From Phytobacter diazotrophicus (GTDB taxonomy: Bacteria; Pseudomonadota; Gammaproteobacteria; Enterobacterales; Enterobacteriaceae): a DNA stretch of 64,000 nt. Location: assembly GCA_004346725.1 (NCBI GenBank), contig SMDE01000001.1, positions 1-64,000 of the forward strand. The letters are read 5' to 3'. Both the position numbers and the translations under genes were made by a program. Shown here piece after piece: positions 12,419-22,291 of this stretch (within the stretch, counting starts at the first letter, position 1; each line of letters opens with the position of its first letter). The notes under the pieces are model-generated. The model saw only the letters and a list, made by a program, of their open reading frames with translations, had not been told where the DNA came from and searched no databases.

Positions 12419-12499
12419 ATGAAAATTACCGAAAATTTTCACGATGAGTTATGTAGACTGGCCGCCATTAATATCGAGGCACACGTACTACATGGCTGA
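12419..12499 (+). CDS. yrbN: Small protein YrbN (26 aa), upstream of deaD
   Basis: A 26-codon frame begins at ATG 12419 with [18 protein letters not shown] and ends His-Gly-stop. It closely matches the 26-residue YrbN that I recall from E. coli at the same position. Its stop codon lies inside the deaD frame: the deaD ATG (12492) is 8 bases before the yrbN end, so the genes overlap in different frames. This suggests that yrbN translation couples to, or limits, deaD initiation. The function of the peptide is unknown. Confidence 0.8.
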   Translation: MKITENFHDELCRLAAINIEAHVLHG

Positions 12500-14411
12500 A
12501 TTCGAAACCACTTTTGCAGATCTGGGCCTGAAGGCTCCTATCCTTGAAGCCCTTAACGATCTGGGTTACGAAAAACCATCTCCAATCCAGGCAGAGTGCA
12601 TTCCGCATCTGCTGGGCGGTCGCGACGTACTGGGTATGGCCCAGACGGGTAGCGGCAAAACCGCAGCGTTTTCATTACCGCTGCTGAACAATCTTGATCC
12701 TGAGCTGAAAGCACCGCAAATCCTGGTGCTGGCGCCGACCCGCGAACTGGCGGTTCAGGTTGCCGAAGCCATGACAGATTTCTCTAAACACATGCGCGGC
12801 GTGAACGTGGTTGCCCTTTATGGCGGCCAGCGTTATGACGTGCAGTTACGCGCCCTGCGTCAAGGGCCTCAGATTGTTGTCGGTACCCCGGGTCGTCTGC
12901 TTGACCACCTGAAACGCGGTACGCTGGATCTCTCTAAACTGAGCGGTCTGGTGCTGGACGAAGCCGATGAAATGTTGCGTATGGGCTTCATCGAAGACGT
13001 TGAAACCATCATGGCAGAGATCCCGGACGGTCATCAGACCGCACTGTTCTCTGCAACCATGCCGGAAGCGATTCGCCGCATTACCCGCCGCTTTATGAAA
13101 GAGCCGCAGGAAGTGCGTATTCAATCCAGCGTGACTACTCGCCCGGACATCAGCCAGAGCTACTGGTCTGTGTACGGCATGCGTAAAAACGAAGCACTGG
13201 TACGTTTCCTGGAAGCAGAAGATTTTGATGCGGCGATCATCTTCGTTCGTACCAAAAACGCGACCCTGGAAGTGGCAGAAGCGCTGGAGCGTAGTGGCTA
13301 TAACAGCGCCGCGCTGAATGGCGACATGAACCAGGCCCTGCGTGAGCAGACTCTGGAGCGTCTGAAAGACGGTCGTCTGGATATCCTGATTGCAACCGAC
13401 GTGGCAGCACGTGGTCTGGACGTTGAGCGTATCAGCCTGGTTGTTAACTATGACATCCCGATGGATTCCGAGTCTTACGTTCACCGTATCGGCCGTACCG
13501 GTCGTGCAGGTCGCGCTGGTCGTGCGTTGCTGTTTGTTGAGAACCGCGAACGTCGTCTGCTGCGTAACATCGAACGCACCATGAAGCTGACTATTCCAGA
13601 AGTAGAACTGCCGAACGCAGAACTGCTGGGCAAACGCCGTCTGGAAAAATTCGCCGCGAAAGTACAGCAGCAGCTGGAAAGCAGCGATCTGGATCAGTAC
13701 CGTGCTCTGCTGGCGAAAATCCAGCCGTCTGCGGAAGGTGAAGAGCTGGATCTCGAAACGCTGGCCGCTGCTCTGCTGAAAATGGCACAGGGTGAACGTG
13801 CGCTGATCGTTCCGCCAGACGCGCCGATGCGTCCTAAGCGTGAATTCCGTGAGCGCGACGACCGCTTTGAACGCCGTGGCGATCGTAACGACCGTGGTCC
13901 GCGTGGCGACCGTCCTGAGCGTGGTGGTGAAGATCGTCCGCGTCGTGAACGTCGTGATGCTGGTGAAATGGAATTGTACCGTATTGAAGTTGGCCGTGAT
14001 GATGGTGTTGAAGTTCGTCATATCGTTGGCGCGATTGCTAACGAAGGCGACATCAGCAGCCGTTATATCGGTAACATCAAGCTGTTCGGTACCCACTCTA
14101 CCATCGAACTGCCGAAAGGCATGCCGGGCGAAGTTCTGCAGCACTTTACTCGCACCCGCATCCTGAACAAGCCGATGAACATGCAGCTTCTGGGTGATGC
14201 ACAGCCGCGTCCTGAGCGTCGTGGCGGTGGTGAGCGTCGTGAAGGTGGCCGCAGCTTCGGTGGTGGTGAACGCCGTGAAGGTGGTCGCAGCTTCGGTGGT
14301 GAGCGTCGTGAAGGCGGTCGTAGCGAAGGTCGTAACTTCAGTGGCGAACGTCGCGCTCCGCGTCGTGACCGCGAAGAAGGCTCCAGCCGTCGTCGTTTCG
14401 GTGACGCATAA
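12492..14411 (+). CDS. deaD: ATP-dependent RNA helicase DeaD (CsdA)
   Basis: This cold-shock DEAD-box helicase acts in 50S assembly and in the cold degradosome. The product has 639 residues (E. coli 629). It carries the Q motif, Walker A AQTGSGKT (50-57), DEAD, SAT and HRIGRTGR, then an RNA-binding domain near 480-560. The C-terminal tail is low-complexity, made of [12 protein letters not shown]-type repeats, and explains the extra length. The ATG at 12492 gives the family N-terminus MAEFETTF. An upstream in-frame ATG at 12444 lies within yrbN and is less likely. Confidence 0.96.
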   Translation: MAEFETTFADLGLKAPILEALNDLGYEKPSPIQAECIPHLLGGRDVLGMAQTGSGKTAAFSLPLLNNLDPELKAPQILVLAPTRELAVQVAEAMTDFSKHMRGVNVVALYGGQRYDVQLRALRQGPQIVVGTPGRLLDHLKRGTLDLSKLSGLVLDEADEMLRMGFIEDVETIMAEIPDGHQTALFSATMPEAIRRITRRFMKEPQEVRIQSSVTTRPDISQSYWSVYGMRKNEALVRFLEAEDFDAAIIFVRTKNATLEVAEALERSGYNSAALNGDMNQALREQTLERLKDGRLDILIATDVAARGLDVERISLVVNYDIPMDSESYVHRIGRTGRAGRAGRALLFVENRERRLLRNIERTMKLTIPEVELPNAELLGKRRLEKFAAKVQQQLESSDLDQYRALLAKIQPSAEGEELDLETLAAALLKMAQGERALIVPPDAPMRPKREFRERDDRFERRGDRNDRGPRGDRPERGGEDRPRRERRDAGEMELYRIEVGRDDGVEVRHIVGAIANEGDISSRYIGNIKLFGTHSTIELPKGMPGEVLQHFTRTRILNKPMNMQLLGDAQPRPERRGGGERREGGRSFGGGERREGGRSFGGERREGGRSEGRNFSGERRAPRRDREEGSSRRRFGDA

Positions 14412-14454
14412 TCGCGCAGTAAGCCAGCTTTACACTTCGTAAAGTAATTGATAC

Positions 14455-14485
14455 AACCCCGGTGCAAAACATCGGGGTTTCTTTT
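14455..14485 (+). terminator. deaD terminator
   Basis: AACCCCGGTG-caaaa-CATCGGGGTT is a 10-bp stem with one wobble, followed by TTCTTTT. Confidence 0.82.
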
Positions 14486-14493
14486 ATCTGTTA

Positions 14494-14515
14494 TGTACTC
14501 TTGTACTGGTACAAT
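14494..14515 (+). promoter_or_regulatory. mtr promoter with Trp operator
   Basis: TGTACTCTTGTACTGGTACA (14494-14513) is a palindromic TrpR-type operator overlapping the -10 hexamer TACAAT (14510-14515). In E. coli mtr is repressed by TrpR with tryptophan and activated by TyrR; the overlap supports the same repression here. Confidence 0.72.
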
Positions 14516-14548
14516 GCATCGGTATTTTACCTTACTGGAGAAGATAGC

Positions 14549-15793
14549 ATGGCAACACTGACAACCACACAAGCGACCCCTTCGTTGCTTGCCGGTGTGG
14601 TGATTATTGGCGGAACGGTGATTGGTGCGGGGATGTTTTCACTGCCAGTGGTCATGTCAGGCGCGTGGTTCTTTTGGTCGATAGCGGCCCTGGTGTTCAC
14701 CTGGTTTTGTATGCTGCATTCCGGGCTAATGATTCTGGAAGCGAACCTCAATTACCGCATTGGTGCGAGCTTCGATACAATTACCAAAGATTTGCTGGGC
14801 AACGGCTGGAATGTGATTAACGGTCTCTCCATCGCTTTTGTGCTCTATATCCTGACCTACGCTTATATTTCAGCGAGCGGTTCTATTCTGCATCACACCT
14901 TTGCTGAGCTGTCGTTAAACGTCCCTCCTCGTGTTGCAGGCCTTGGGTTTGCGCTGCTGGTCGCCTTTATCGTCTGGCTATCTACCCGCGCAGTGAGCCG
15001 GATGACGGCGATTGTGCTGGGGGCGAAAGTTATCACTTTTTTCCTCACCTTCGGCAGTTTGCTGGGGCATGTTCAACCCGCGACATTATTCAATGTGGCG
15101 GAAAGCAATGCGTCCTATACGCCGTACTTGCTGATGACACTGCCGTTTTGTCTGGCGTCGTTTGGTTACCACGGTAATGTGCCGAGCCTGATGAAGTTCT
15201 ACGGTAAAGATCCGCGCACTATCGCGCGTTGCCTGGTATATGGCACGTTGCTGGCGCTGGCCCTGTATATGGTGTGGCTGCTGGGCACGATGGGGAATAT
15301 TCCACGTCCGGAGTTTATCGGCATTGCCCAGAAGGGCGGCAATATTGATGTGCTGGTGCAGGCGTTAAGCGGCGTGCTGAACAGCCGCAGTCTGGATCTG
15401 CTGCTGGTGGTCTTCTCCAACTTTGCGGTGGCGAGTTCTTTCCTTGGCGTGACCCTGGGCCTGTTTGACTATCTGGCCGATCTGTTCGGTTTTGATGATT
15501 CGGCACAGGGGCGCTTTAAAACTGCGCTGCTGACGTTTCTGCCTCCGATTGTCGGTGGTTTGTTGTGGCCAAATGGCTTTCTCTACGCAATTGGCTATGC
15601 GGGGCTGGCGGCGACAATCTGGGCGGCAATTGTGCCAGCTTTACTGGCTAACGCATCGCGTAAACGCTTTGGCAGCCCGCGTTTTCGCGTCTGGGGCGGC
15701 AAGCCGATGATTGCGCTGATCCTTGTGTTTGGCGTGGGCAATGCGCTGGTGCATGTGCTGTCGAGCTTTGATCTTTTGCCGGTTTACCGTTAA
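14549..15793 (+). CDS. mtr: Tryptophan-specific permease Mtr
   Basis: Mtr is a high-affinity proton-driven tryptophan importer of the inner membrane, in the HAAAP family with TnaB and TyrP. The product has 414 residues, as in E. coli, with about 11 hydrophobic segments and the typical N-terminal [13 protein letters not shown]. The ATG at 14549 has GGAG 8 bases upstream. The longer reading from 14462 would begin in the deaD terminator and is rejected. Confidence 0.95.
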   Translation: MATLTTTQATPSLLAGVVIIGGTVIGAGMFSLPVVMSGAWFFWSIAALVFTWFCMLHSGLMILEANLNYRIGASFDTITKDLLGNGWNVINGLSIAFVLYILTYAYISASGSILHHTFAELSLNVPPRVAGLGFALLVAFIVWLSTRAVSRMTAIVLGAKVITFFLTFGSLLGHVQPATLFNVAESNASYTPYLLMTLPFCLASFGYHGNVPSLMKFYGKDPRTIARCLVYGTLLALALYMVWLLGTMGNIPRPEFIGIAQKGGNIDVLVQALSGVLNSRSLDLLLVVFSNFAVASSFLGVTLGLFDYLADLFGFDDSAQGRFKTALLTFLPPIVGGLLWPNGFLYAIGYAGLAATIWAAIVPALLANASRKRFGSPRFRVWGGKPMIALILVFGVGNALVHVLSSFDLLPVYR

Positions 15794-15801
15794 TGCTCCT
15801 G

Positions 15802-15874
15802 TCCCGGCTGGCGCTCTGCTTAGCCGGGCTACGGGTGGGGTAACCCGGATAAAGCACATTGCGCTGCATCCGGG
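15802..15874. repeat. Two inverted REP units (BIME)
   Basis: CCCGGCTGGCGCT...AGCCGGGCTAC is followed, in opposite orientation, by ACCCGGATAAAGCAC...GCGCTGCATCCGGG. Two head-to-head REP palindromes between the convergent mtr and yhbW genes form a BIME. Confidence 0.75.
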
Positions 15875-15879
15875 AAAAC

Positions 15880-16887
15880 CTAACCCAGCAGTTCCTCTTT
15901 CACCTGCATCGCCAAATCAAACGAATGCAAACGCGCCTGGTGATCAAAGATTTGTCCGTTAACCATAATCTCATCAGCCTGGGTTTCGCGCAGTACAGAC
16001 TCCAGCCCGTGACGCACTTTCGCCTTATCGCCCACCAGTGACATCCCCAGCGCCTGCTGTACGCCATATTGCTCTGACGGCGACCAGAACTGATCCATAT
16101 TTTGGATCGGTGGTGGCAACTGGCCGGTTTCCCCACGGCGCAATTTCACGAAAGCCTGCTGCATGGAGGTAAACAGGAATTCCGCATCGCGGTTACTGTC
16201 TGCCGCAACGATATTGATACACACCATGGCATACGGTTTTTCCAGTCGCGCGGAAGGTTTGAATTGGGTGCGATACAGATGCAACGCCTGGAACAGCATG
16301 TCCGGTGCAAAGTGCGAAGCAAACGCAAACGGCAGACCAAGCTGTGCCGCCAGTTGAGCACTATAAAGACTGGAACCGAGTAGCCATACCGGAATTTTCT
16401 CGCCATAACCCGGCACCGGGCGAACGTGCGGATTCGGGTCGTTGGCATCAAACCAGTCCACCAGTTCGGCAACATCGCGCGGGAAATTATCCACATCGCC
16501 GCTCATATGGCGACGCAGTGCCCGCATGGTTGGTTGATCGCTACCTGGCGCGCGCCCAAGACCCAGATCGATACGGCCCGGATAGAGCGTGTTAAGCGTA
16601 CCGAATTGTTCGGCAATCACCAGCGGAGCATGGTTTGGCAGCATGACACCGCCGGATCCCAGATGCAGAGAGGTGGTATTGGCCGCCAGATAGCCAATCA
16701 AGACGGATGTCGCCGCACTGGCGATACCCACCATATTGTGGTGCTCAGCCAGCCAGAAGCGGTGATATCCGCGCTTTTCAGCAAGCCTTGCGAGATCAAG
16801 AGAATGGGCGAAGGCCTCTTTAGCAGAAGCGCCCTGTGGGATCGGTGCCAGATCCAACACCGAGAAGGCAATCGTTTTGTCGGTCAT
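15880..16887 (-). CDS. yhbW: Luciferase-like monooxygenase family protein YhbW
   Basis: The 335-residue protein (E. coli YhbW 335) is a bacterial luciferase-like TIM-barrel expected to use reduced flavin. Family landmarks are AEHHNM near 47, [14 protein letters not shown] near 76-89 and [14 protein letters not shown] near 105. The substrate is unknown. It lies downstream of ubiV on the same strand, but a 133-bp palindromic element fills the gap, so cotranscription is uncertain. Confidence 0.9.
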   Translation of the reverse strand: MTDKTIAFSVLDLAPIPQGASAKEAFAHSLDLARLAEKRGYHRFWLAEHHNMVGIASAATSVLIGYLAANTTSLHLGSGGVMLPNHAPLVIAEQFGTLNTLYPGRIDLGLGRAPGSDQPTMRALRRHMSGDVDNFPRDVAELVDWFDANDPNPHVRPVPGYGEKIPVWLLGSSLYSAQLAAQLGLPFAFASHFAPDMLFQALHLYRTQFKPSARLEKPYAMVCINIVAADSNRDAEFLFTSMQQAFVKLRRGETGQLPPPIQNMDQFWSPSEQYGVQQALGMSLVGDKAKVRHGLESVLRETQADEIMVNGQIFDHQARLHSFDLAMQVKEELLG

Positions 16888-16891
16888 AACG

Positions 16892-17024
16892 GCTCACTTT
16901 GCTACAGCATAGTCATCAGATTGAAGGTCTTCTTCCAACCTGGCGCATCCAGGATGCGTCGGCCAGAAAAGCTGCATCTTTAATAGTGCATTAAAATCTG
17001 ATGACTGTTGTTAACAAAGTGAGC
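16892..17024. repeat. Long palindromic element filling the ubiV-yhbW gap
   Basis: GCTCACTTTG (16892-16901) pairs with CAAAGTGAGC (17015-17024), and GTCATCAGATT (16912-16922) with AATCTGATGAC (16995-17005). In the middle GCATCC-a-GGATGC forms its own hairpin. The roughly 33-bp ends are inverted copies with about 75% identity. The element occupies essentially the whole gap between two genes on the same strand. It is not ERIC or REP. A MITE-like relic or a large mRNA hairpin are both possible. Confidence 0.75.
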
Positions 17025-17030
17025 GGTTTC

Positions 17031-17909
17031 TTAAGCCTGGAGCTCCAGACCCGGCAGACGTCGCCAGTAGCCGTTACAGTCACTGTTTGCTGTCAGCGGC
17101 AAAGGCGCTTGTCCATTTTCATTGGCGCGAAAGGCGTCGAGCATGGCAAACGTCTCTTCCCCCATGGGTGACAACCGTACCATGTCCACGATACCCGCCA
17201 TCGACTTGAGTTCATTGCCCAGGTTGTAGACGTAACCACTCATGGTCTGGATGCCATTAAGCACGAACACCTGCTGATTTTCCTGCGACAGCATACGGCG
17301 TCCATTTGGATATTTAATGCAGCAGGTTTCGCACTCATCTTTCGGCCTGTCTTCCGAGCGTGCGGTAAAGCAGCGCGCGGAATAGGCCAGCGGCAGATGC
17401 CCGTAACTCAGCACTTCCACTTCGAACTGATCGCGAATACCCAGCGTTTCGCACTGATCGAGCAAGTTAATGAGCCAGTCGCGCGAAAGTTCTACCGGCA
17501 TGCACCAGCGCATCATCCCTTGCTTAAGCAGCAGACGCAGCGTAACGGCGTTGTAGCAGTTTAGCGCGTGTCCCGCGACGAAGGGCAATTTGCGCTCGGC
17601 ACACAGGTTCACCACGCCGAGATCGCTGGCCTCCAGCAGGAAATCGCCGTTATCGACATAGCGTTTGAGTTCGTTAAGCTCTGACGAGGCTTGCACTAGC
17701 GCAAGAGTCGAGAGCACGACCTGTTTGCCGCTGTCGGCAAGTTGTTTCGCCATATCCAGCCAGTCGCCCACTTTAGTGGCGCGACGCTTGCTGCACACCG
17801 CTTCGCCAAGATAAATCACATCTGCGCTGCTGTTTGCGGCTTGCTGGTAAAACGCCTCTAACGTCTCTTTTGACCAGTACCAGAGCACGGGTCCGAGTGA
17901 ATATTTCAT
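17031..17909 (-). CDS. ubiV: Anaerobic ubiquinone hydroxylation protein UbiV
   Basis: UbiV, together with UbiU, carries out the oxygen-independent ring hydroxylations of ubiquinone synthesis using prephenate as oxygen donor. The product has 292 residues from the ATG at 17909, equal to E. coli. It is a U32-peptidase-family protein with [4Fe-4S] cysteines Cys39 (GEAVC), Cys180, Cys193 and Cys197 (CETCC) all present. An in-frame start 6 codons earlier (17927) overlaps ubiU and is less likely. Only 8 bp separate it from ubiU, so they form one operon. Confidence 0.95.
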   Translation of the reverse strand: MKYSLGPVLWYWSKETLEAFYQQAANSSADVIYLGEAVCSKRRATKVGDWLDMAKQLADSGKQVVLSTLALVQASSELNELKRYVDNGDFLLEASDLGVVNLCAERKLPFVAGHALNCYNAVTLRLLLKQGMMRWCMPVELSRDWLINLLDQCETLGIRDQFEVEVLSYGHLPLAYSARCFTARSEDRPKDECETCCIKYPNGRRMLSQENQQVFVLNGIQTMSGYVYNLGNELKSMAGIVDMVRLSPMGEETFAMLDAFRANENGQAPLPLTANSDCNGYWRRLPGLELQA

Positions 17910-17917
17910 CGTGTTTC

Positions 17918-18913
17918 CTACTGCCATTTGCGATGGTAAGCGCCAAGCGTGGTCTGCGTGCCTTCTGACATCGCACCCAGCGTGTTCATCCAGGCGGATT
18001 GCGGCACGAAGTTCTGCGGATCGGCAATGCAGCGGTCAATGGCCTGTCGCCAGACTTTGGCCACCTGACTCACATAGGCCGGGCTGCGCTGACGGCCCTC
18101 AATTTTCACCGAGGCAATATTGGCCGCCAGCAGTTCAGGCAATAATTCCAGCGTATTCAGGCTGGTGGGCTCTTCCAGCGCGTGGTAGCGCTCGCCATCG
18201 ACCAGATAGCGGCCTTTACACAGCGTCGGATAGCCTGCGTTTTCACCATCCTGGTAGCGGTCGATCAGCACTTCATTGAGGCGTGATTCCAGCCCCTGCG
18301 GGGTTTGCTGCCAGCGCACAAAACGTGCCGGAGAGCAGGCGCCCACGGTATTTGGCGACTCACCCGTCAGGTAAGAGGAGAGATAGCAGCGCCCTTCAGC
18401 CATGATGCACAGGCTGCCAAAAGCAAAGACTTCCAGCGGCACAGGGGTGACGCGGGCTAACTGTTTAACCTGATGAATAGATAAAACGCGAGGCAGGACA
18501 ACGCGGGCGACGTCAAAATGGCGATGATAGAAGCGAATGGCCTCTTCATTGGTTGCCGATGCCTGCACAGAAACATGGCGTTCGATATGGGGATAACGCG
18601 TTGCAGCATATTCCAGCATAGCCAGATCGGCGAGAATCAACGCATCCGCACCAATTTGCGCGGCCATATCCACAGCGCGCTCCCAGCGTTGATAACCATC
18701 AGGATGCGCGAAGGTGTTAATCGCGATATGCAGTTTGCGTCGGTGCTGATGCACAAAACTGACCGCTTCCTGCAGTTTCTTTTCTGTAAAATTGAGACCG
18801 GCAAAGTGGCGGGCGTTGGTATCATCTTTCAGGCCGATATAGACGGCGTCGGCACCGTTTTCGATGGCCGCTTTGAGTGCCGGAAGGTTTCCGGCAGGGC
18901 AGAGCAACTCCAT
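17918..18913 (-). CDS. ubiU: Anaerobic ubiquinone hydroxylation protein UbiU
   Basis: UbiU is the partner of UbiV in a heterodimeric U32 iron-sulfur complex that hydroxylates ubiquinone precursors without oxygen. The product has 331 residues, as in E. coli. It starts MELLCPAGN and contains the U32 signature region FAFGSLCIMAEGRCYLSSYL (about 165-184) with cluster cysteines. It is first in the leftward ubiU-ubiV operon and divergent from ubiT. The 240-bp shared gap contains a TTGAT half-site (19016-19020) that could be part of an FNR site, which would fit anaerobic induction. Confidence 0.95.
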   Translation of the reverse strand: MELLCPAGNLPALKAAIENGADAVYIGLKDDTNARHFAGLNFTEKKLQEAVSFVHQHRRKLHIAINTFAHPDGYQRWERAVDMAAQIGADALILADLAMLEYAATRYPHIERHVSVQASATNEEAIRFYHRHFDVARVVLPRVLSIHQVKQLARVTPVPLEVFAFGSLCIMAEGRCYLSSYLTGESPNTVGACSPARFVRWQQTPQGLESRLNEVLIDRYQDGENAGYPTLCKGRYLVDGERYHALEEPTSLNTLELLPELLAANIASVKIEGRQRSPAYVSQVAKVWRQAIDRCIADPQNFVPQSAWMNTLGAMSEGTQTTLGAYHRKWQ

Positions 18914-19153
18914 AATTTATCCTGAAATCAGGGGCTGTATTGGCCCTGGCAACCCACGTGGGGCGCTAAATTGTTAATGAACTGGGATTTTAGTTAACCT
19001 GGTAGCGACAATTTTTGATTTGAGGCAGTTAATTGTGTATTGGTGACATCAATAATCGAGGCATTCTTCTTACGTAATTGTTGATTTACGCCGCCATGTC
19101 GTTTATCTGATATGGCAAAATAGAAGGAATTTTCATTTCAGGGAGTAATGCTC

Positions 19154-19678
19154 GTGTTGGAAAAACTGCGCTCACGTCTCGTTCACGTTGGCCCGTCTTT
19201 GTTGAGCGTGCCGGTTAAGCTGACGCCTTTCGCCATTAAACGGCAGGTTCTGGAGCAGGTCTTATGCTGGCAGTTCCAACAGGCGCTGGCAGACGGGGAG
19301 CTAGAGTTTCTTGAAGGCCGCTGGTTAAGTATCCAGGTTCGCGATATTGGCCTGACGTGGTATACCTCGGTTGAAAATTCACGATTAATCGTGCGTGAGT
19401 CTGCCACGGCTGATGTCAGTTTCAGCGCAGATGCCAGCGACCTGTTGATGATCGCCGCGCGCAAACAGGATCCGGATACGCTGTTCTTTCAACGCCGACT
19501 GGTCATTGAAGGTGACACGGAGCTTGGGTTGTATGTGAAAAACCTGATGGACGCCATTGAGCTGGAGCAGATGCCGAAAGCACTTCGCATCATGCTACTG
19601 CAACTGGCGGATTTTGTTGAAGCCGGCCTGCAAGCGCCGGACTCAACGCCACAATCTTCTGTAGGTGAACCATGCTGA
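19154..19678 (+). CDS. ubiT: Anaerobic ubiquinone accessory factor UbiT
   Basis: UbiT is an SCP2-domain lipid carrier thought to present hydrophobic ubiquinone intermediates to the anaerobic pathway. I choose the GTG at 19154, which gives 174 residues as in E. coli and lies 8 bases after GGGAG (19141-19145). The ATG at 19148 is only 2 bases from that site. The SCP2 fold runs over roughly residues 45-150. The stop codon overlaps the yhbS start, so the two are coupled. Confidence 0.92.
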   Translation: MLEKLRSRLVHVGPSLLSVPVKLTPFAIKRQVLEQVLCWQFQQALADGELEFLEGRWLSIQVRDIGLTWYTSVENSRLIVRESATADVSFSADASDLLMIAARKQDPDTLFFQRRLVIEGDTELGLYVKNLMDAIELEQMPKALRIMLLQLADFVEAGLQAPDSTPQSSVGEPC

Positions 19679-20175
19679 TTCGAGTAGAAATTGGGATTGA
19701 TGCACCGGGAATCGACGCGCTTTTGCGCCGCACTTTTGCGGATGAGCGCGAAGCGACGCTGGTGCACGATCTGCGCGAAGACGGCTTAATTACACTTGGG
19801 CTTGTCGCAACGGATGATGAAGGGCAGGTCATCGGTTATGTCGCATTCAGTCCGGTTGCCGTGCAGGGCGAAGATTTACAGTGGGTTGGCCTTGCGCCAT
19901 TGGCCGTCGATGAGGCGTATCGTAGCCAGGGCCTTGCTCGCCAGTTGGTATACGAAGGGTTGGACTCACTCAATGAGTTTGGCTATGCCGCCGTGGTGAC
20001 GCTGGGTAATCCTGACTTTTTCGGCCATCTGGGCTTTGAGCCTGCGGCGAAGTTCGGTCTGCATTGCCGTTGGCCGGATACCGAAAGCGCTTTCCAGCTC
20101 CACCCTTTGGCAGACGATGCGTTAAATCATGTGAAGGGGCTGGTGGAATACCACGAGCACTTTAATCGCTTCTAA
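19672..20175 (+). CDS. yhbS: GNAT family acetyltransferase YhbS
   Basis: The 167-residue protein has the GNAT fold. The acetyl-CoA loop is recognisable as [20 protein letters not shown] near residues 80-100, and the C-terminal half has the GFEPA motif usual for YhbS. The substrate is unknown. It overlaps ubiT by 7 bases. It ends 4 bases inside the end of the convergent yhbQ. Confidence 0.9.
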   Translation: MLIRVEIGIDAPGIDALLRRTFADEREATLVHDLREDGLITLGLVATDDEGQVIGYVAFSPVAVQGEDLQWVGLAPLAVDEAYRSQGLARQLVYEGLDSLNEFGYAAVVTLGNPDFFGHLGFEPAAKFGLHCRWPDTESAFQLHPLADDALNHVKGLVEYHEHFNRF

Positions 20176-20465
20176 TCGGCTGCGGTAACCAGGCCTTCTA
20201 ATAGCGCTTCAAAGATGCCATCTTCGGCAACGAGGCGCTCCTTCTGGCGTTTTGTCAGTTGCTTGATGCGATACTCCATACGCAGCGCCAGCGAGCGCTC
20301 TCCCACTGGCGCGGAGAATGCCAGCGTGAGTTCCCCCTTTCCCCGCAGTGCTTTTGCGCCTTTGCCGCTTTGATGCTGCATAAAGCGACGCGCCACATCG
20401 GTAGTAATACCGGTATAAAGGCTGTTGTCCGCCGTGCGGATGAGATAAAGAGACCAGAGCGTCAT
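20172..20465 (-). CDS. yhbQ: GIY-YIG domain protein YhbQ
   Basis: A small 97-residue protein with the GIY-YIG nuclease fold. The motif appears as [16 protein letters not shown] with a downstream [16 protein letters not shown]. coli YhbQ has DNA endonuclease activity in vitro. The start at 20465 (MTLW) aligns with E. coli. In-frame starts up to 13 codons upstream exist, but no start has a clear Shine-Dalgarno. It is convergent with yhbS and divergent from yhbP. Confidence 0.88.
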   Translation of the reverse strand: MTLWSLYLIRTADNSLYTGITTDVARRFMQHQSGKGAKALRGKGELTLAFSAPVGERSLALRMEYRIKQLTKRQKERLVAEDGIFEALLEGLVTAAD

Positions 20466-20518
20466 AACGTCATTCATTGTGCTAATGTGAAAGAAAAATA
20501 ACACGAGGATGAAGAGAA

Positions 20519-20962
20519 ATGGAAACTCTTGCGGCCATTAGTCGCTGGCTGGCGAAGCAGCATGTTGTGACCTGGTGTGTGGCCAACAGGGGGGAGTTGT
20601 GGTGTGCGAATGCTTTTTATATCTATGATCCGCAAAAAGTCGCATTTTATCTTCTGAGTGAGGACCATACGCGTCATTCGCAGATGACCGGCCTGCAGGC
20701 GAACATTGCCGGAACCGTGAATGGGCAACCAAAGACGGTCGCACTTATTCGCGGCGTGCAATTCACTGGGGAGATTCGGCGTCTTGAGGAGGCGGAAAGC
20801 GTCGGCCCGCGTGCGCAGTACAACCGACGCTTTCCTGTTGCCCGCGTTTTATCGGCGCCGATGTGGGAAATTCGCCTCACCGAGCTGAAATTCACCGATA
20901 ACACGCTGGGTTTTGGTAAAAAGCTTCACTGGATACGTGACTCAGGCACCCAGCAGCCGTAA
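20519..20962 (+). CDS. yhbP: UPF0306 protein YhbP
   Basis: The 147-residue protein has the E. coli YhbP length and belongs to the pyridoxamine-oxidase-like split-barrel FMN-binding fold group (UPF0306). Characteristic are [19 protein letters not shown] near 18-38 and a C-terminal [14 protein letters not shown]. The function is unknown. The last 21 bases overlap the end of yhbO on the opposite strand. Confidence 0.88.
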   Translation: METLAAISRWLAKQHVVTWCVANRGELWCANAFYIYDPQKVAFYLLSEDHTRHSQMTGLQANIAGTVNGQPKTVALIRGVQFTGEIRRLEEAESVGPRAQYNRRFPVARVLSAPMWEIRLTELKFTDNTLGFGKKLHWIRDSGTQQP

Positions 20963-21460
20963 TGCTTCGCGGTTAAACGCGGGGAGATCATCAGGCGTAC
21001 GGCTGGTGACCAGTTGGTTATTATCAACCACCACTTCCTGGTCGTAGAATTCGCCTCCCGCGTTTTTCACATCCACCACGATCGGTTTCACCGCCGTCAG
21101 TTTTCTGCCGCGCAGAACATCGGCACTAATCAAGAGCTGCGGTCCGTGGCAAATCGCAAACACAGGTTTACCGCTGTTAATAAAATCGCGGGTAAAGGTG
21201 ACGAAACGGTTGTCGCCACGCAGAGAGTCTGGCGAATGTCCGCCTGGCAGAAGCAGGGCATCGAAGTCGGCGGGCCGGACGTCATCAATCGCTTCGTCGA
21301 TGGTCACGCTGGCATCGCCTTGCTTACCTTTCACTGTCTTACCCGCCTGCTTCTCTATCGTAACCACTTCGTGGCCTGCCTTACGAAACTCCTCTGCCGG
21401 AGACGTAAATTCTGAATCTTCAAATTCGTCGGTGATCAAGACTGCAATTTTCTTGCTCAT
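20942..21460 (-). CDS. yhbO: Protein/nucleic acid deglycase YhbO (DJ-1/PfpI family)
   Basis: The 172-residue product equals E. coli YhbO, reported as a stress-protective protein and deglycase acting on methylglyoxal and glyoxal adducts, although deglycase activity in this family is disputed. The nucleophile elbow AICHGPQ contains the catalytic Cys, and a conserved Glu is near the N-terminus. I reject the longer reading from 21550, because [13 protein letters not shown] at 21460 with GGAGG upstream is the family start. The 3' end overlaps yhbP tail to tail. Confidence 0.92.
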   Translation of the reverse strand: MSKKIAVLITDEFEDSEFTSPAEEFRKAGHEVVTIEKQAGKTVKGKQGDASVTIDEAIDDVRPADFDALLLPGGHSPDSLRGDNRFVTFTRDFINSGKPVFAICHGPQLLISADVLRGRKLTAVKPIVVDVKNAGGEFYDQEVVVDNNQLVTSRTPDDLPAFNREALRLLGA

Positions 21461-21578
21461 GTATCCTCCGTTATTCAGCTCAGGCTGGTCATTTTCAACA
21501 ATAATGACTATCAGGATTATTAAGCCTGGTTCAGGGCGATGACATTGCAAGGCAGACTATTCTGCAAAAGGAGAGGAT

Positions 21579-22217
21579 ATGAGTCGGGTATTGATAACGG
21601 GTGCAACCGGGTTGGTTGGCGGGATCTTACTGCGGATGCTGGCGAATGATGCTCGCGTTGATGCCATTGCAGCCCCCACGCGTCGGCCATTAGAACCGAT
21701 CTCTGGTGTGTTCAATCCTCATGATCCCCAGTTAACCGATGCACTCGCCATGGTGACGGAGCCCGTTGATACTGTTTTTTGCTGCCTGGGAACGACACGA
21801 CGTGAAGCGGGTAGCAAAGAGGCCTTTATACATGCCGATTACACACTGGTGGTCGACACGGCGTTAACAGGGCTACGCTTGGGGGCACGGCACATGCTGG
21901 TGGTGAGTGCGCTGGGCGCTAATGCACGTTCGCCGTTTTTCTATAATCGGGTGAAAGGCGAGATGGAAAATGCGCTGATGGAGCAAGAGTGGGAGCGTTT
22001 GACCATTGCGCGCCCGTCGATGCTACTGGGGAACCGTGAAAAGCATCGTGTTAACGAGTCACTGTTTGCCCCGTTATTTCGCATCATGCCGGGGAACTGG
22101 AAATCGATTGCCGCACAGGATGTGGCCAGCGCGATGCTGAAAGCGGCCTTTTCTCCTTCTTCGCAACGTGTGGAGATCCTCTCATCTGCCCGACTGCGCG
22201 CGATGGCAAGTGATTAA
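21579..22217 (+). CDS. yraR: NAD(P)-binding protein YraR
   Basis: The 212-residue protein (E. coli YraR 211) has a Rossmann fold with N-terminal GATGLVGG (residues 8-15), and belongs with the atypical SDR/HTATIP2-like proteins. The conserved [10 protein letters not shown] segment takes the place of the YxxxK motif. The substrate is unknown. GGAG at 21571-21574 is the ribosome site. Confidence 0.88.
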   Translation: MSRVLITGATGLVGGILLRMLANDARVDAIAAPTRRPLEPISGVFNPHDPQLTDALAMVTEPVDTVFCCLGTTRREAGSKEAFIHADYTLVVDTALTGLRLGARHMLVVSALGANARSPFFYNRVKGEMENALMEQEWERLTIARPSMLLGNREKHRVNESLFAPLFRIMPGNWKSIAAQDVASAMLKAAFSPSSQRVEILSSARLRAMASD

Positions 22218-22291
22218 TCATTTTCAAATAAATAGCCCAGGAGTACTATTCGCCGGGTAATTATTTCTGCATTTATCCCCCGGAGAGTTGT

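Noticed and set aside
12846-14144. 432-codon minus-strand frame opposite deaD
   Set aside because: A mirror of strongly biased deaD codon use; His/Thr/Phe-rich low-quality sequence without motifs.
19030-19054. Possible FNR site TTGGTGACATCAA in the ubiU-ubiT gap
   Set aside because: The half-sites are one base too close for the FNR consensus TTGAT-N4-ATCAA, so I mention only the nearby TTGAT half-site as a possibility.
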